The translations under genes and the position numbers were made by a program. The notes below the pieces were generated by a model. It had not been told where the DNA came from and ran no database searches. It saw only the letters and a list, made by a program, of their open reading frames with translations. Below are positions 1 to 6,903 of a stretch of 64,000 nucleotides of DNA, one piece after another; within the stretch, counting starts at the first letter, position 1, and every line of letters begins with the position of its first letter. The DNA is from Dehalococcoidia bacterium. Lineage in GTDB: Bacteria > Chloroflexota > Dehalococcoidia > Tepidiformales > Tepidiformaceae. Location: contig PQAO01000015.1 of the NCBI GenBank assembly GCA_003104995.1, positions 1-64,000 of the forward strand, read 5' to 3'.

Positions 1-209
1 GCCTTGTTGGTGAAGGTGACGGCCAGGATGCGCCACGGCGCCACCCGCCGTTCGCGGACCAGGTAGGCGACGCGCTGCGTGATGACCCGGGTCTTGCCGC
101 TGCCGGGCCCGGCGAGGATGAGCACCGCGCCATCGCCATGGGTGACGGCGGCGCGCTGGGGCTCGTTCAGGCCTTCGAGGAGGGGTGCCAGCTCGGCGGT
201 GGAGTCCAC
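1..209 (-). CDS. UvrD/PcrA-type DNA helicase, N-terminal part (runs off window)
   Basis: Only the first 69 codons are present. They encode an SF1A helicase N-terminus: a Q-motif (LNEPQRAAV, about residues 14-22) followed by a Walker A motif GPGSGKT and the continuation [10 protein letters not shown], typical of UvrD/PcrA/Rep ATPases that unwind DNA in repair and replication restart. The GTG at 209 is chosen because in-frame stops lie just upstream and a TAGACT box (complement of 216-221) sits 6 nt before it, fitting a leaderless mRNA. UvrD cannot be separated from PcrA from this fragment; the helicase assignment itself is secure. Confidence 0.9.
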   Translation of the reverse strand, partial: MDSTAELAPLLEGLNEPQRAAVTHGDGAVLILAGPGSGKTRVITQRVAYLVRERRVAPWRILAVTFTNK

Positions 210-318
210 CAGGGCAGTCTATCATTCGCTCACCCGCCCTATCCATTTCACGGTCGCCCGTACTTTGGCCATAAACTAGTCTGGGCGTCGGGCAGTCGAG
301 CCGGTATGGGAGAACCGC

Positions 319-1029
319 ATGTTTGATTCGTGGCCGGGAGGCTCGTGGGAAGCGACCGCGAAGTATGTGGTCGCGGTGCTGGCGATTTACCTCGCGGCGA
401 TCTGGGTAGCCCTCGTGTTCTGGACGTACCGCGACATCCGGCAGCGGACACGCGACCCGATCCTGCAAACCGTGGCCGTATTGCTGGTCCTGATCTTCTT
501 CCTTCCGGGCCACTGGGTGTACCTGATTGTCCGCCCCCGCTACACGTTGACGGAGCTGTACGAGCGGTCGCTCGAAGAAGAAGCGCTGTTGCAGGAGCTC
601 GAAGACCAGAAGGCATGCCCAACCTGCAAGCGGCGCGTGGTGGATGACTACCTCATCTGCCCTTCGTGCCGGACCCAGTTGAAAGAACCGTGCCGCCAGT
701 GCTCGAAGCCACTGAGTTACGCATGGGTTGCTTGCCCGTACTGCGGGGTCGAGAAGCCGCCGCGCGAGGGGTTCGGCCCTCGGCCCGTGCGGGCGCCGAA
801 GTCGCGCCAGCAGGCCGTGCAACCACCTCCCCAGGCGGCTCCGCAACCCCGCCCGGCATCGGTGGCCACCCAATCGGTGCCGCAGGCGACCCCCCGGCCC
901 ATGCCGCGTCCAGCACCGGCACCTGAGCAGGCTATCCAGCCACCAACGCGCCCAATGCGCGACCCGTTCGGTAGCCGCTCACAAGCCCAGCCTGGTGCGG
1001 CCGAAGACGGTCCCGTGATCGGCGAGTAG
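319..1029 (+). CDS. Membrane protein with double zinc ribbon
   Basis: 236 aa. Two hydrophobic segments (about residues 14-36 and 50-69) form an N-terminal membrane hairpin, followed by a short charged helix and two zinc ribbons built from CPTC, CPSC, CRQC and CPYC pairs (about residues 98-145), as in DZR domains. The remaining C-terminal ~85 residues are rich in Pro, Ala and Gln and probably disordered. A GGAGA Shine-Dalgarno precedes the ATG. It is divergent from the helicase. The architecture suggests a membrane-tethered zinc-ribbon protein facing the cytoplasm; its partner and function are not recognisable. Confidence 0.8.
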   Translation: MFDSWPGGSWEATAKYVVAVLAIYLAAIWVALVFWTYRDIRQRTRDPILQTVAVLLVLIFFLPGHWVYLIVRPRYTLTELYERSLEEEALLQELEDQKACPTCKRRVVDDYLICPSCRTQLKEPCRQCSKPLSYAWVACPYCGVEKPPREGFGPRPVRAPKSRQQAVQPPPQAAPQPRPASVATQSVPQATPRPMPRPAPAPEQAIQPPTRPMRDPFGSRSQAQPGAAEDGPVIGE

Positions 1030-1068
1030 CCTTCGTGCGATGCCGGATGGGCGTACGGGAAGCGCGGC

Positions 1069-1923
1069 TTACGCCAGGGCTTCGGCCAACCCGGAACCGT
1101 CGAGAAGCTCTGCCATGCGCTCCAGCTTCCGTTCGCCGTGGAAGCGGGTGCGGTCGAAGATGCCCTCGAGGGCAATGACCGTGTTCTCTGTGTCGGTGCG
1201 TGAGAGCAGCACCGGGATGCCGTTGGCGCCCGCCGCGTCGAACAGGTAGTCCGAGGGCCGGCGGCCTCCGGTGAGGATAAGCAGGTTCGGCTGGCCCTTG
1301 ATCGCGGCCAGGTGCTGGTCGGTCTTATCGAACCGGACAACCACCGCCTTCGAATCAAAGCGCCGGAAGTAGGGCTGGCCAGCGTCGGAGCCGATAGGCG
1401 CAATGACCAGGTGGTCCGAAGTGGGGTCGCCGCCATCGCCTTGCACGAGAACCTCGACGTTGAGCGCCGCCGTCACCTCCGAGATGCTGAAGCCCGCGAG
1501 GGTGCGGTCCTCGCCGACTTCAACCAGGAGCGGCGAACCGGCGGTTGCGCGAATGCCCGCGAGACCATCGACATCGGTGACCACGATCGCGACCGTCCCG
1601 GGTGGTGTCGAGGCAGGCTTCTGATCGCGGGCGACGAGCACGACTTTGGCGTCCGCCGGAGCCCCGGAGAGGGGGCCCTCGATCACGAGCGTTTCGCCCT
1701 CCGCTGCGCCGGGAGCGGCGGCCTGGACACCGGCAGGGCTCCCGGGTGCGAAATCGAGGCCGGCGAACCAGGCTGCGTCCTCGGCCGCTGCCGAGCCTTG
1801 GGCATCTTCGAGACGTACGAGGCGGACGGGAGTGCCGGAGTAAGCAAGCTGGCGGGCAATTGCCGCGGCGACGCCGGTCTTGCCTTCGCCAGGGTTCGAG
1901 GAGGTTACATAGATAAGCGCCAC
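1069..1923 (-). CDS. BioD-like P-loop ATPase with DRTGG domain
   Basis: 284 aa. The N-terminus (YVTSSNPGEGKTGVAAAIA) is a dethiobiotin-synthetase-like P-loop of the SIMIBI class; the C-terminal ~110 residues (LLILTGGRRPSDYL, then LLSRTDTENTVIALEGIF) match the DRTGG domain. This two-domain form is the N-terminal half of some long phosphotransacetylases and also occurs alone; there is no acetyltransferase domain here, so it is not a Pta enzyme. Such stand-alone proteins are thought to sense or regulate, but the ligand is unknown. The GTG at 1923 has a GAGGA Shine-Dalgarno 7 nt upstream; an open frame continues further upstream but overlaps the divergent PTPS gene and was not used. Confidence 0.8.
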   Translation of the reverse strand: MALIYVTSSNPGEGKTGVAAAIARQLAYSGTPVRLVRLEDAQGSAAAEDAAWFAGLDFAPGSPAGVQAAAPGAAEGETLVIEGPLSGAPADAKVVLVARDQKPASTPPGTVAIVVTDVDGLAGIRATAGSPLLVEVGEDRTLAGFSISEVTAALNVEVLVQGDGGDPTSDHLVIAPIGSDAGQPYFRRFDSKAVVVRFDKTDQHLAAIKGQPNLLILTGGRRPSDYLFDAAGANGIPVLLSRTDTENTVIALEGIFDRTRFHGERKLERMAELLDGSGLAEALA

Positions 1924-2037
1924 GATTGTGTCCTCGGCGCGTTCGCGCCAGAGGCGATTGTGACGAACTGCACACGTTCCGACAAGGCGGGTACCCGGCG
2001 CAGCCACGGTTGGCAGGGGGCCGTTACGATTGCTGGC

Positions 2038-2523
2038 ATGCACGTTACCCGCCGCGTTACCGTCGAACGAAACCGGCTGCGGTTCGCCGCCGCCCACATG
2101 GCCACCTTTGGCGGCGGCTGCGAGCCGCTCCACGGGCACAACTACGACGTCATCATCGAGCTCGAAGGCGAACTGACCGAGGATCGCTGGGTGTGGGACT
2201 TTGGCGCCATCAAGCGCGCCGCCCGGGCGATCACCGAAGAACTCGACCACAAATTCCTCCTGCAGCGCAACAGCAAGCACCTGGCGATGGAAGAGTCCGA
2301 AACGTCGTGGACCGTGAGCTTCGGCGAGCGCACTTATGTCTTCCCACATAGCAACGTCCTGCCATTACCGCTGGAAAACACGACCGCTGAGTGCATCTCC
2401 GAGTGGTTCGCCGGGCAGCTGCTGGAGGCGCTGCAGGCGCAGGGCGCAACCCACCTGCGGAAGCTCACCGTGGGGATCGAAGAAATGCCCGGCCAGACGG
2501 GCTGGTATACACTGGACCTCTAG
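2038..2523 (+). CDS. 6-pyruvoyl-tetrahydropterin synthase / QueD family protein
   Basis: 161 aa, usual family length. Zinc ligands are visible as His20 (FAAAH) and His32/His34 (LHGHNYDV). The family converts 7,8-dihydroneopterin triphosphate to 6-pyruvoyl-tetrahydropterin or 6-carboxy-tetrahydropterin (queuosine pathway) or cleaves dihydroneopterin for folate. No queC, queE or folE lies nearby, so the exact reaction is open. An extended central loop (about residues 78-110) separates the conserved WDFGAIK and TTAECISEW segments. A TACGAT box at 2025-2030 lies 7 nt before the ATG and there is no Shine-Dalgarno, suggesting leaderless translation. Confidence 0.85.
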   Translation: MHVTRRVTVERNRLRFAAAHMATFGGGCEPLHGHNYDVIIELEGELTEDRWVWDFGAIKRAARAITEELDHKFLLQRNSKHLAMEESETSWTVSFGERTYVFPHSNVLPLPLENTTAECISEWFAGQLLEALQAQGATHLRKLTVGIEEMPGQTGWYTLDL

Positions 2524-2567
2524 AGGGCGCGTCTCACCCGACGCCCTCGATGGCAATGGAGGCAGGC

Positions 2568-3113
2568 ATGCAGCTGGACTGGGACAAAGCCATCAACGAA
2601 ATCCTCTCAGAGAAGATGTCGTGCCAGGCATGCGGCGCGCTCGGCGACGAGATGATCGTCGGCTACACGCGTGAAACCGCAGCTGCCGAGTTCGCGGTGC
2701 GCTGCAAGGAGTGCGTCGACAAGACCGACTGCGACGCGCGAAAGCTCGTCGTCGTGTGCGAGAGTTGCGCGCGAACGTACCGGGTCAACGGCGAACTGAT
2801 GGACGAGGCCGGCATGATGGCCGTGCTGCTGGACGAGTGCCGGCGGAACCTCGAAGACTCCGTGGACTACCTCGCGACCTACTGGAAGGAAGAGATCGAG
2901 GTCCCCTACGAGGACATGACCAAAGGACTCGACGAAGTCGACCCGGAGCTCTTCAAGGAAGAGGATTCGTGGCGGTTGCGACTCGAAGAGGAGTACCTCC
3001 AGCTCCATCGCTGGTTCCGCGAGCGGCACGTCGGCATCCCCGATCCGGGCTGGCGAAGCCAGTACGTGGAAGAGGTTGTCGGCCTGGGGTATAGCTCGCT
3101 ACTGGGCGACTGA
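2568..3113 (+). CDS. Hypothetical protein with cysteine-pair metal-binding motifs
   Basis: 181 aa from the third of three clustered ATG codons, chosen because a GGAGG Shine-Dalgarno (2558-2562) lies 5 nt before it; 2550 and 2556 are alternatives. Three Cys-x2-Cys pairs (CQAC, CKEC, CESC) fall in the first ~75 residues with an acidic helical C-terminus rich in Glu and Tyr. This looks like a zinc-binding protein, but I recognise no family. It lies just downstream of the PTPS gene and upstream of tRNA-Gly. Confidence 0.7.
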   Translation: MQLDWDKAINEILSEKMSCQACGALGDEMIVGYTRETAAAEFAVRCKECVDKTDCDARKLVVVCESCARTYRVNGELMDEAGMMAVLLDECRRNLEDSVDYLATYWKEEIEVPYEDMTKGLDEVDPELFKEEDSWRLRLEEEYLQLHRWFRERHVGIPDPGWRSQYVEEVVGLGYSSLLGD

Positions 3114-3117
3114 GGCA

Positions 3118-3145
3118 TTTGCCGCAAGGGTGCCCGTGGTATACT
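3118..3145 (+). promoter_or_regulatory. Probable promoter of tRNA-Gly
   Basis: A TTTGCC/TTGCCG -35-like element at 3118-3124 and a TATACT -10 box at 3140-3145 are spaced about 15-16 nt apart. The -10 ends 13 nt before the tRNA 5' end, as expected for a stable-RNA promoter with a short leader. Confidence 0.5.
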
Positions 3146-3158
3146 CACCCGGCAGCGG

Positions 3159-3233
3159 GCGGAAGTAGCTCAGTGGTAGAGCGCCTCCTTGCCAAGGAGG
3201 AGGTCGCGAGTTCGACCCTCGTCTTCCGCTCCA
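3159..3233 (+). tRNA. tRNA-Gly (GCC)
   Basis: A complete cloverleaf of 75 nt with encoded CCA. The acceptor stem GCGGAAG pairs with CTTCCGC, the anticodon loop TTGCCAA gives anticodon GCC on a CCTCC/GGAGG stem, and the T-loop is TTCGACC. Its last 17 nt recur exactly at 4491-4507, marking a recombination or duplication event at this locus. Confidence 0.97.
3217..3233 (+). repeat. att-like direct repeat, copy 1 (3' end of tRNA-Gly)
   Basis: The 17-nt sequence CCTCGTCTTCCGCTCCA spans the 3' side of the T-loop through the CCA end of tRNA-Gly and is identical to 4491-4507. T-loop-to-3'-end segments are a well-known type of tRNA attachment core for tyrosine integrases. Confidence 0.75.
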
Positions 3234-3245
3234 TCCGCAAACACG

Positions 3246-3271
3246 AAAGCCCGCCAACTGGCGGGCTTTTT
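3246..3271 (+). terminator. Rho-independent terminator after tRNA-Gly
   Basis: A 10-bp stem AAAGCCCGCC (3246-3255) / GGCGGGCTTT (3260-3269) with loop AACT runs into TTTTT. A closely similar hairpin follows the displaced tRNA 3' end at 4522-4544. Confidence 0.9.
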
Positions 3272-3320
3272 GCGCTCCCGGGCACGGGCCGCTCAGGCTG
3301 CGGCGGGGCGTGCAGCGCAA

Positions 3321-3413
3321 GCGCACCGAGAGGGCTTCGATGCAGAGCTGTGGTTGCGCGCCAAAGACCTCATTCAGCAGTGCGGCTATCTCGGCCGGCT
3401 CGATCGTAGACAT
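3321..3413 (-). pseudogene. Remnant of an arylamine N-acetyltransferase 3' end
   Basis: Read on the minus strand, these 31 codons give TIEPAEIAALLNEVFGAQPQ and then LCIEALSVR. They align without gaps to the C-terminus of the intact acetyltransferase at 4567-5370 (TIEPGSIPGLLHEVFGADPQ, LYHEAAAV). Homology stops near 3413, so only the extreme 3' end survives. It sits after tRNA-Gly and its terminator, the same order and orientation as the intact gene relative to the displaced tRNA end at 4491. The sequence has diverged, so it is either an old duplicate or DNA from a related strain. The rest of the interval 3414-3753 shows nothing recognisable beyond the upstream region of the next gene. Confidence 0.75.
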
Positions 3414-3753
3414 CTCGAGGCAAGAAACGGCCCCGACTTGCCCCGCTGAATCCGGCTGGTCAACCGAGCGCTTCCAACTCCCAAACCAGTCCAGTCCTCG
3501 CCTCATTGAGGGCCGGGGAGAGGCTGTCGAACGGGGGGCTGCCGCGTCATCTACGACCCGAGCGAATCTGTGAAGACCGCAATCTCGGCAGCTCCGGCGG
3601 GACTGCACGAGGTCCTTCTCGGGCACCCCGCGCTTATGTGAGCTTGCAACGAACATCACCGAGGTCGTTGCATGGCTGTTATGATGAAAATGCTACCTTG
3701 CGGCGTCTTGGGAGTTGATAACTCGTAGGTCAGAAAAAGATGGGAGCGAAGAA

Positions 3754-4401
3754 ATGGGCGTCAGCTGGCAAAAGTCGTTCGTTCCGATTGTCTTGTTCTT
3801 CTTGGCTGGCAGTTCGCTGGCATTGGTGTCGGCTTGCGATGATGGCGACGAGAGCCCGGGCCAGGCCACCGCGCAGCCTTCCGCACTCGCGCCGAGCGCG
3901 GCGGCGTCGTCGGCGAACCACTCGTCCCGGCCAAGCACAGGTGTCGAGGTCTTGGATCGGCTTCTCACAGCCATCGATCAGGGGGACCGAGACGCAGTGC
4001 TGGACATCGTGCGTTTCCAGAGCAAATCCTGTGAGACGCAGATTTCCGCTGCGGGAGGCGGCCCGGAATGTCCTTCTGGCACTGCCGCTGGCTCTCTCGT
4101 ACCAGCTGTGGAGGGTGGCCGCTGCCAGGGGGCGTGGCTCCGTCGTGATCAGGCTGGCGAAGTACTTGACCTTGTGCTTTCCGCAGATCCAGAAGTCTTC
4201 GCCGTCAGCAAATGGCGACCGACGTCGGGTACCGCAAGCCTCGCCTATACCGTCATCCTCTCCGACTCCCCGCTGGTGCATGCCGCGCCGTCAATGGTGG
4301 TCACCGACGAGGGAGTTATCTCGATCAATGCAGGCTGCTCGGCGTCAGCGCGCGAGATGGCGAGCCGGTACACCGAATTCGTGATACTGCCGCCGACCTA
4401 G
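3754..4401 (+). CDS. Predicted lipoprotein of unknown function
   Basis: 215 aa. The N-terminus is a lipoprotein signal peptide (Lys7, hydrophobic FVPIVLFFLAGSSLAL, lipobox VSAC with Cys28), followed by an acidic, Ser/Ala-rich linker and a globular part containing four further cysteines. The ATG at 3754 was chosen because it begins the signal peptide and follows a GGGAG motif; an in-frame start upstream at 3715 would bury it. No family is recognised. It is the only intact gene between the two copies of the tRNA-Gly 3' end and is therefore likely cargo or a by-product of that rearrangement. Confidence 0.7.
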   Translation: MGVSWQKSFVPIVLFFLAGSSLALVSACDDGDESPGQATAQPSALAPSAAASSANHSSRPSTGVEVLDRLLTAIDQGDRDAVLDIVRFQSKSCETQISAAGGGPECPSGTAAGSLVPAVEGGRCQGAWLRRDQAGEVLDLVLSADPEVFAVSKWRPTSGTASLAYTVILSDSPLVHAAPSMVVTDEGVISINAGCSASAREMASRYTEFVILPPT

Positions 4402-4490
4402 CACCTTCTCCCGCTCGCTCACCCCCAATCTCTTGAACCTCAACCGGTTCCGCTACGAGTCACCCTCGCTCTCAGCGCACAACCCTCCGG

Positions 4491-4507
4491 CCTCGTCTTC
4501 CGCTCCA
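4491..4507 (+). repeat. att-like direct repeat, copy 2 (displaced tRNA-Gly 3' end)
   Basis: Exact 17-nt copy of the 3' end of tRNA-Gly (3217-3233), including CCA, with no tRNA 5' part upstream. It is followed by a second version of the tRNA terminator and by the intact acetyltransferase gene, suggesting this is the original downstream flank of tRNA-Gly pushed ~1.3 kb away. Confidence 0.75.
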
Positions 4508-4521
4508 CTCCGCACACCGAG

Positions 4522-4544
4522 AGCCCGCCGCTGGCGGGCTTTTT
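4522..4544 (+). terminator. Rho-independent terminator (second copy)
   Basis: Stem AGCCCGCC (4522-4529) / GGCGGGCT (4533-4540) with loop GCT and TTTTT. It differs from the 3246-3271 hairpin mainly in the loop and probably ends transcription of the 3754-4401 gene. Confidence 0.85.
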
Positions 4545-4566
4545 GCTGCGTGCCGCGTCCCGCCGG

Positions 4567-5370
4567 TCAGTCAATGGCCCGCATGTAGCGCGCATGCACG
4601 GCGGCCGCTTCGTGGTACAGCTGCGGGTCGGCCCCGAACACCTCGTGCAGGAGACCCGGGATGCTCCCCGGCTCGATGGTCGTCGCTTCCACCCCGGACG
4701 CCAGGTAGCGCCTGAACAGGCCGTTGTTCAACGTCGTGTAGACGCCATCCACGTACCTCGAATAGGCCAGGTTGTGCAGGAAGCTGCGCCCGGCATTCCA
4801 ATCGTTGGCGCCATCGATGATCGGCTTCAGACTCTCGATGGTCCGCGGCGAAGGGTCGAGCTGCTTCGTCGGGCCCGGGTTGCGGGTGACGAAAATGCCG
4901 CCGTCGCGCACCTCGTACTCGAACTTCTCGCGCGGGGTGTCGAGCGAGAACGACTCGAAGAGCGGGTAGGCCTGGAAGATGGGCGCCGAGTACCCGACAT
5001 CGGCGTAGTAAGGTCCCCCTGGGAACTCCACGCGGACGCAACAGTGGCCCGGTTCCATGTACATCAGCGCTGCATCGAAACCCAGATCGCGCAGCAGGAA
5101 GTGGAGTCCCCTCGCGAGGGTCCAGCAGAGGCCGCCGCCACCACGTCCGACGATCCGGCTGATGTACTCCTCAATCGAGGGGGAAAAGTCTCCGCGCGAG
5201 AGGCCTGGCTCGTAGTCGGTGATCTTGGTCAGCGTCTCGAACGGTACGCGGAGCTGGTGCTCGCGGATGATGCGGTGGAGATAGCCCAGGGTTGGCGCTT
5301 CGCGGTCGAGATGGAGGTGACGAAGGAGCTTTTCGGCGAGTGCGATCGAGGTGGTGGCCGCAGTGGTCAA
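4567..5370 (-). CDS. Arylamine N-acetyltransferase
   Basis: 267 aa, typical NAT length. The catalytic triad is visible: Cys82 (RGGGGLCW), His109 (EPGHC) and Asp124 (YYADVGY). These enzymes move an acetyl group from acetyl-CoA to arylamines, hydrazines or arylhydroxylamines in the cytoplasm; in some bacteria they act in secondary or lipid metabolism. The gene is monocistronic and convergent with the tRNA-Gly locus. The degraded copy of its 3' end at 3321-3413 is discussed separately. The ATG at 5370 gives the expected N-terminal helical domain; its natural substrate cannot be told. Confidence 0.9.
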   Translation of the reverse strand: MTTAATTSIALAEKLLRHLHLDREAPTLGYLHRIIREHQLRVPFETLTKITDYEPGLSRGDFSPSIEEYISRIVGRGGGGLCWTLARGLHFLLRDLGFDAALMYMEPGHCCVRVEFPGGPYYADVGYSAPIFQAYPLFESFSLDTPREKFEYEVRDGGIFVTRNPGPTKQLDPSPRTIESLKPIIDGANDWNAGRSFLHNLAYSRYVDGVYTTLNNGLFRRYLASGVEATTIEPGSIPGLLHEVFGADPQLYHEAAAVHARYMRAID

Positions 5371-5501
5371 AGTTACTCCCGGGATTCGAGTGTCGGAGCC
5401 TCAGCGTACCGGACCATCGGCGCCGGACTTTATGAAGTGAATCACAGGTGATCCAGGTAGCACCGGAGGCAGCACGGGCGCGCTGCGGTAGGCTGTTGCG
5501 A

Positions 5502-6806
5502 ATGCGAATACGAACGCGGGTCCTGGTTCTCGGCCTTCAGATCGCAGCAGTGCTGTTGGCTGGCTGTGCCGATACGGACTCGACTCCGTCGTGGCCCGAC
5601 TTGCTGGATGTCACCCCGGGGAGCCAGTCGACTCAGGCGCCGCCGGACTTTGAAGCCCTGCCCGGCGCCAGGGCGCATTTTGGCAGGATTAACCAGGCGG
5701 TTTTTCGCATCGAGATCCCGGTCAACTGGAACGGCGAGTTGTTGCTCTGGGCGCACGGCCTGCACGGATTCGGGCCAGAAGTGAGAGCCGACCCCCCACC
5801 CGACCCGCTGCGCAGAGCCCTCATCGACCAGGGGTACGCCTGGGCGGCAAGTTCGTTCAGCCAGAACGGCTTTGTGCCCGGGATCGGGACCAACGACACG
5901 CTCACGCTGAAGCGGTACTTCGCCCAGCACTTCGGACAACCAAAGCGGACGTATATCGCCGGGGGTTCGATGGGCGGGAACATCGTGACGCTTTCGCTCG
6001 AGAACTTCCCGGACGAATACGACGGCGGGCTTTCGCTCTGTGGGGTCGTTGCCGGGGAGGAGTGGATCGACTACCTGATGTCGTGGGTGCTGGCGGCAGA
6101 GTTCGTGGCCGGCGTCGAGTTGCCGCTGGACCAGGGCTCGGCCAGGGTCACCGAGGTGGTGGAGTCGAAGCTGCTGCCGGCGCTGGGGCCTGTGGAGGCG
6201 CACACGTTGCCCGGGAAGGCCTTCGAAAGCGTGATTCGCAACCTGACCGGGGGCCCGCGGCCGTTCTTCGTCGAAGGGTACCGGAATGTGTACGCCGCGA
6301 ACTTCGGCCTGGTAACCGGGGATCCTGGCCGCACCATGCCGATGGCGCGGGCGGCGACAAATGCCGGGGTGGACTACCGGGCCGACCCGGGCCTCGGCTT
6401 CGACGGCGATGCAATCAACCAGGGCGTTCGGCGGCTCGCTGCCGACCCGGCTCTCCGTGATCCCGAGAAGCATCCCGATACCGCGCCGACCACCGGGCAT
6501 CTCCACGCCCCCCTTCTGACCCTGCACGAAACCGGCGACCTCATCGTCCCCATCTCGGCGGAGCAAAGCTACCGGAAGAAGGCCGAGGCAGCGGGAAACG
6601 GAGACCTCCTTGTGCAACGCATCATCCGCAATGGCTCGCACTGCGAATTCAGCGACGAGGAAGTGACGCAAGCATGGAACGACCTCGTCAAGTGGGTCGC
6701 GGGCGATGAGCAGCCGGAGGGCGACGATGTCCTGGCCGACCTTTCGGACGCGGGCCGGGCGTTCACCAACCCCGTGCGAGCCAACGACCCCGGAACCCGG
6801 AAGTAA
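5502..6806 (+). CDS. Secreted alpha/beta-hydrolase lipoprotein
   Basis: 434 aa with a lipoprotein signal peptide (lipobox LLAGC, Cys22), so probably anchored outside the cytoplasmic membrane. A nucleophile elbow GGSMGG follows a strand near residue 160, an acid candidate lies in HETGDLIVP, and a late His occurs in NGSHCEF, the usual Ser-Asp-His order of alpha/beta hydrolases. The fold resembles prolyl-oligopeptidase or tannase-like esterases, but the substrate is unknown. The ATG at 5502 is supported by the signal peptide and by a TAGGCT box at 5489-5494, 7 nt upstream, without a Shine-Dalgarno. Confidence 0.8.
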   Translation: MRIRTRVLVLGLQIAAVLLAGCADTDSTPSWPDLLDVTPGSQSTQAPPDFEALPGARAHFGRINQAVFRIEIPVNWNGELLLWAHGLHGFGPEVRADPPPDPLRRALIDQGYAWAASSFSQNGFVPGIGTNDTLTLKRYFAQHFGQPKRTYIAGGSMGGNIVTLSLENFPDEYDGGLSLCGVVAGEEWIDYLMSWVLAAEFVAGVELPLDQGSARVTEVVESKLLPALGPVEAHTLPGKAFESVIRNLTGGPRPFFVEGYRNVYAANFGLVTGDPGRTMPMARAATNAGVDYRADPGLGFDGDAINQGVRRLAADPALRDPEKHPDTAPTTGHLHAPLLTLHETGDLIVPISAEQSYRKKAEAAGNGDLLVQRIIRNGSHCEFSDEEVTQAWNDLVKWVAGDEQPEGDDVLADLSDAGRAFTNPVRANDPGTRK

Positions 6807-6903
6807 CCGAGGCGCCGCGTCGTCATCGCAGCAGGCTCCGAGACCCTGCGCGCCGGGGTGTGATGATGCGCATCAGCCTCGGCCCGTGAGAACATAGGCC
6901 CAA

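Noticed and set aside
1924..2349. Long upstream extension of the DRTGG gene
   Set aside because: It is antisense to the PTPS gene; the P-loop start at 1923 has a Shine-Dalgarno.
3099..3659. Minus-strand open frame of 186 codons across tRNA-Gly
   Set aside because: It contains the common antisense-tRNA pseudo-peptide (RRGSNSRPPPWQGGALPLSY) and only its middle part is the NAT remnant; not a gene.
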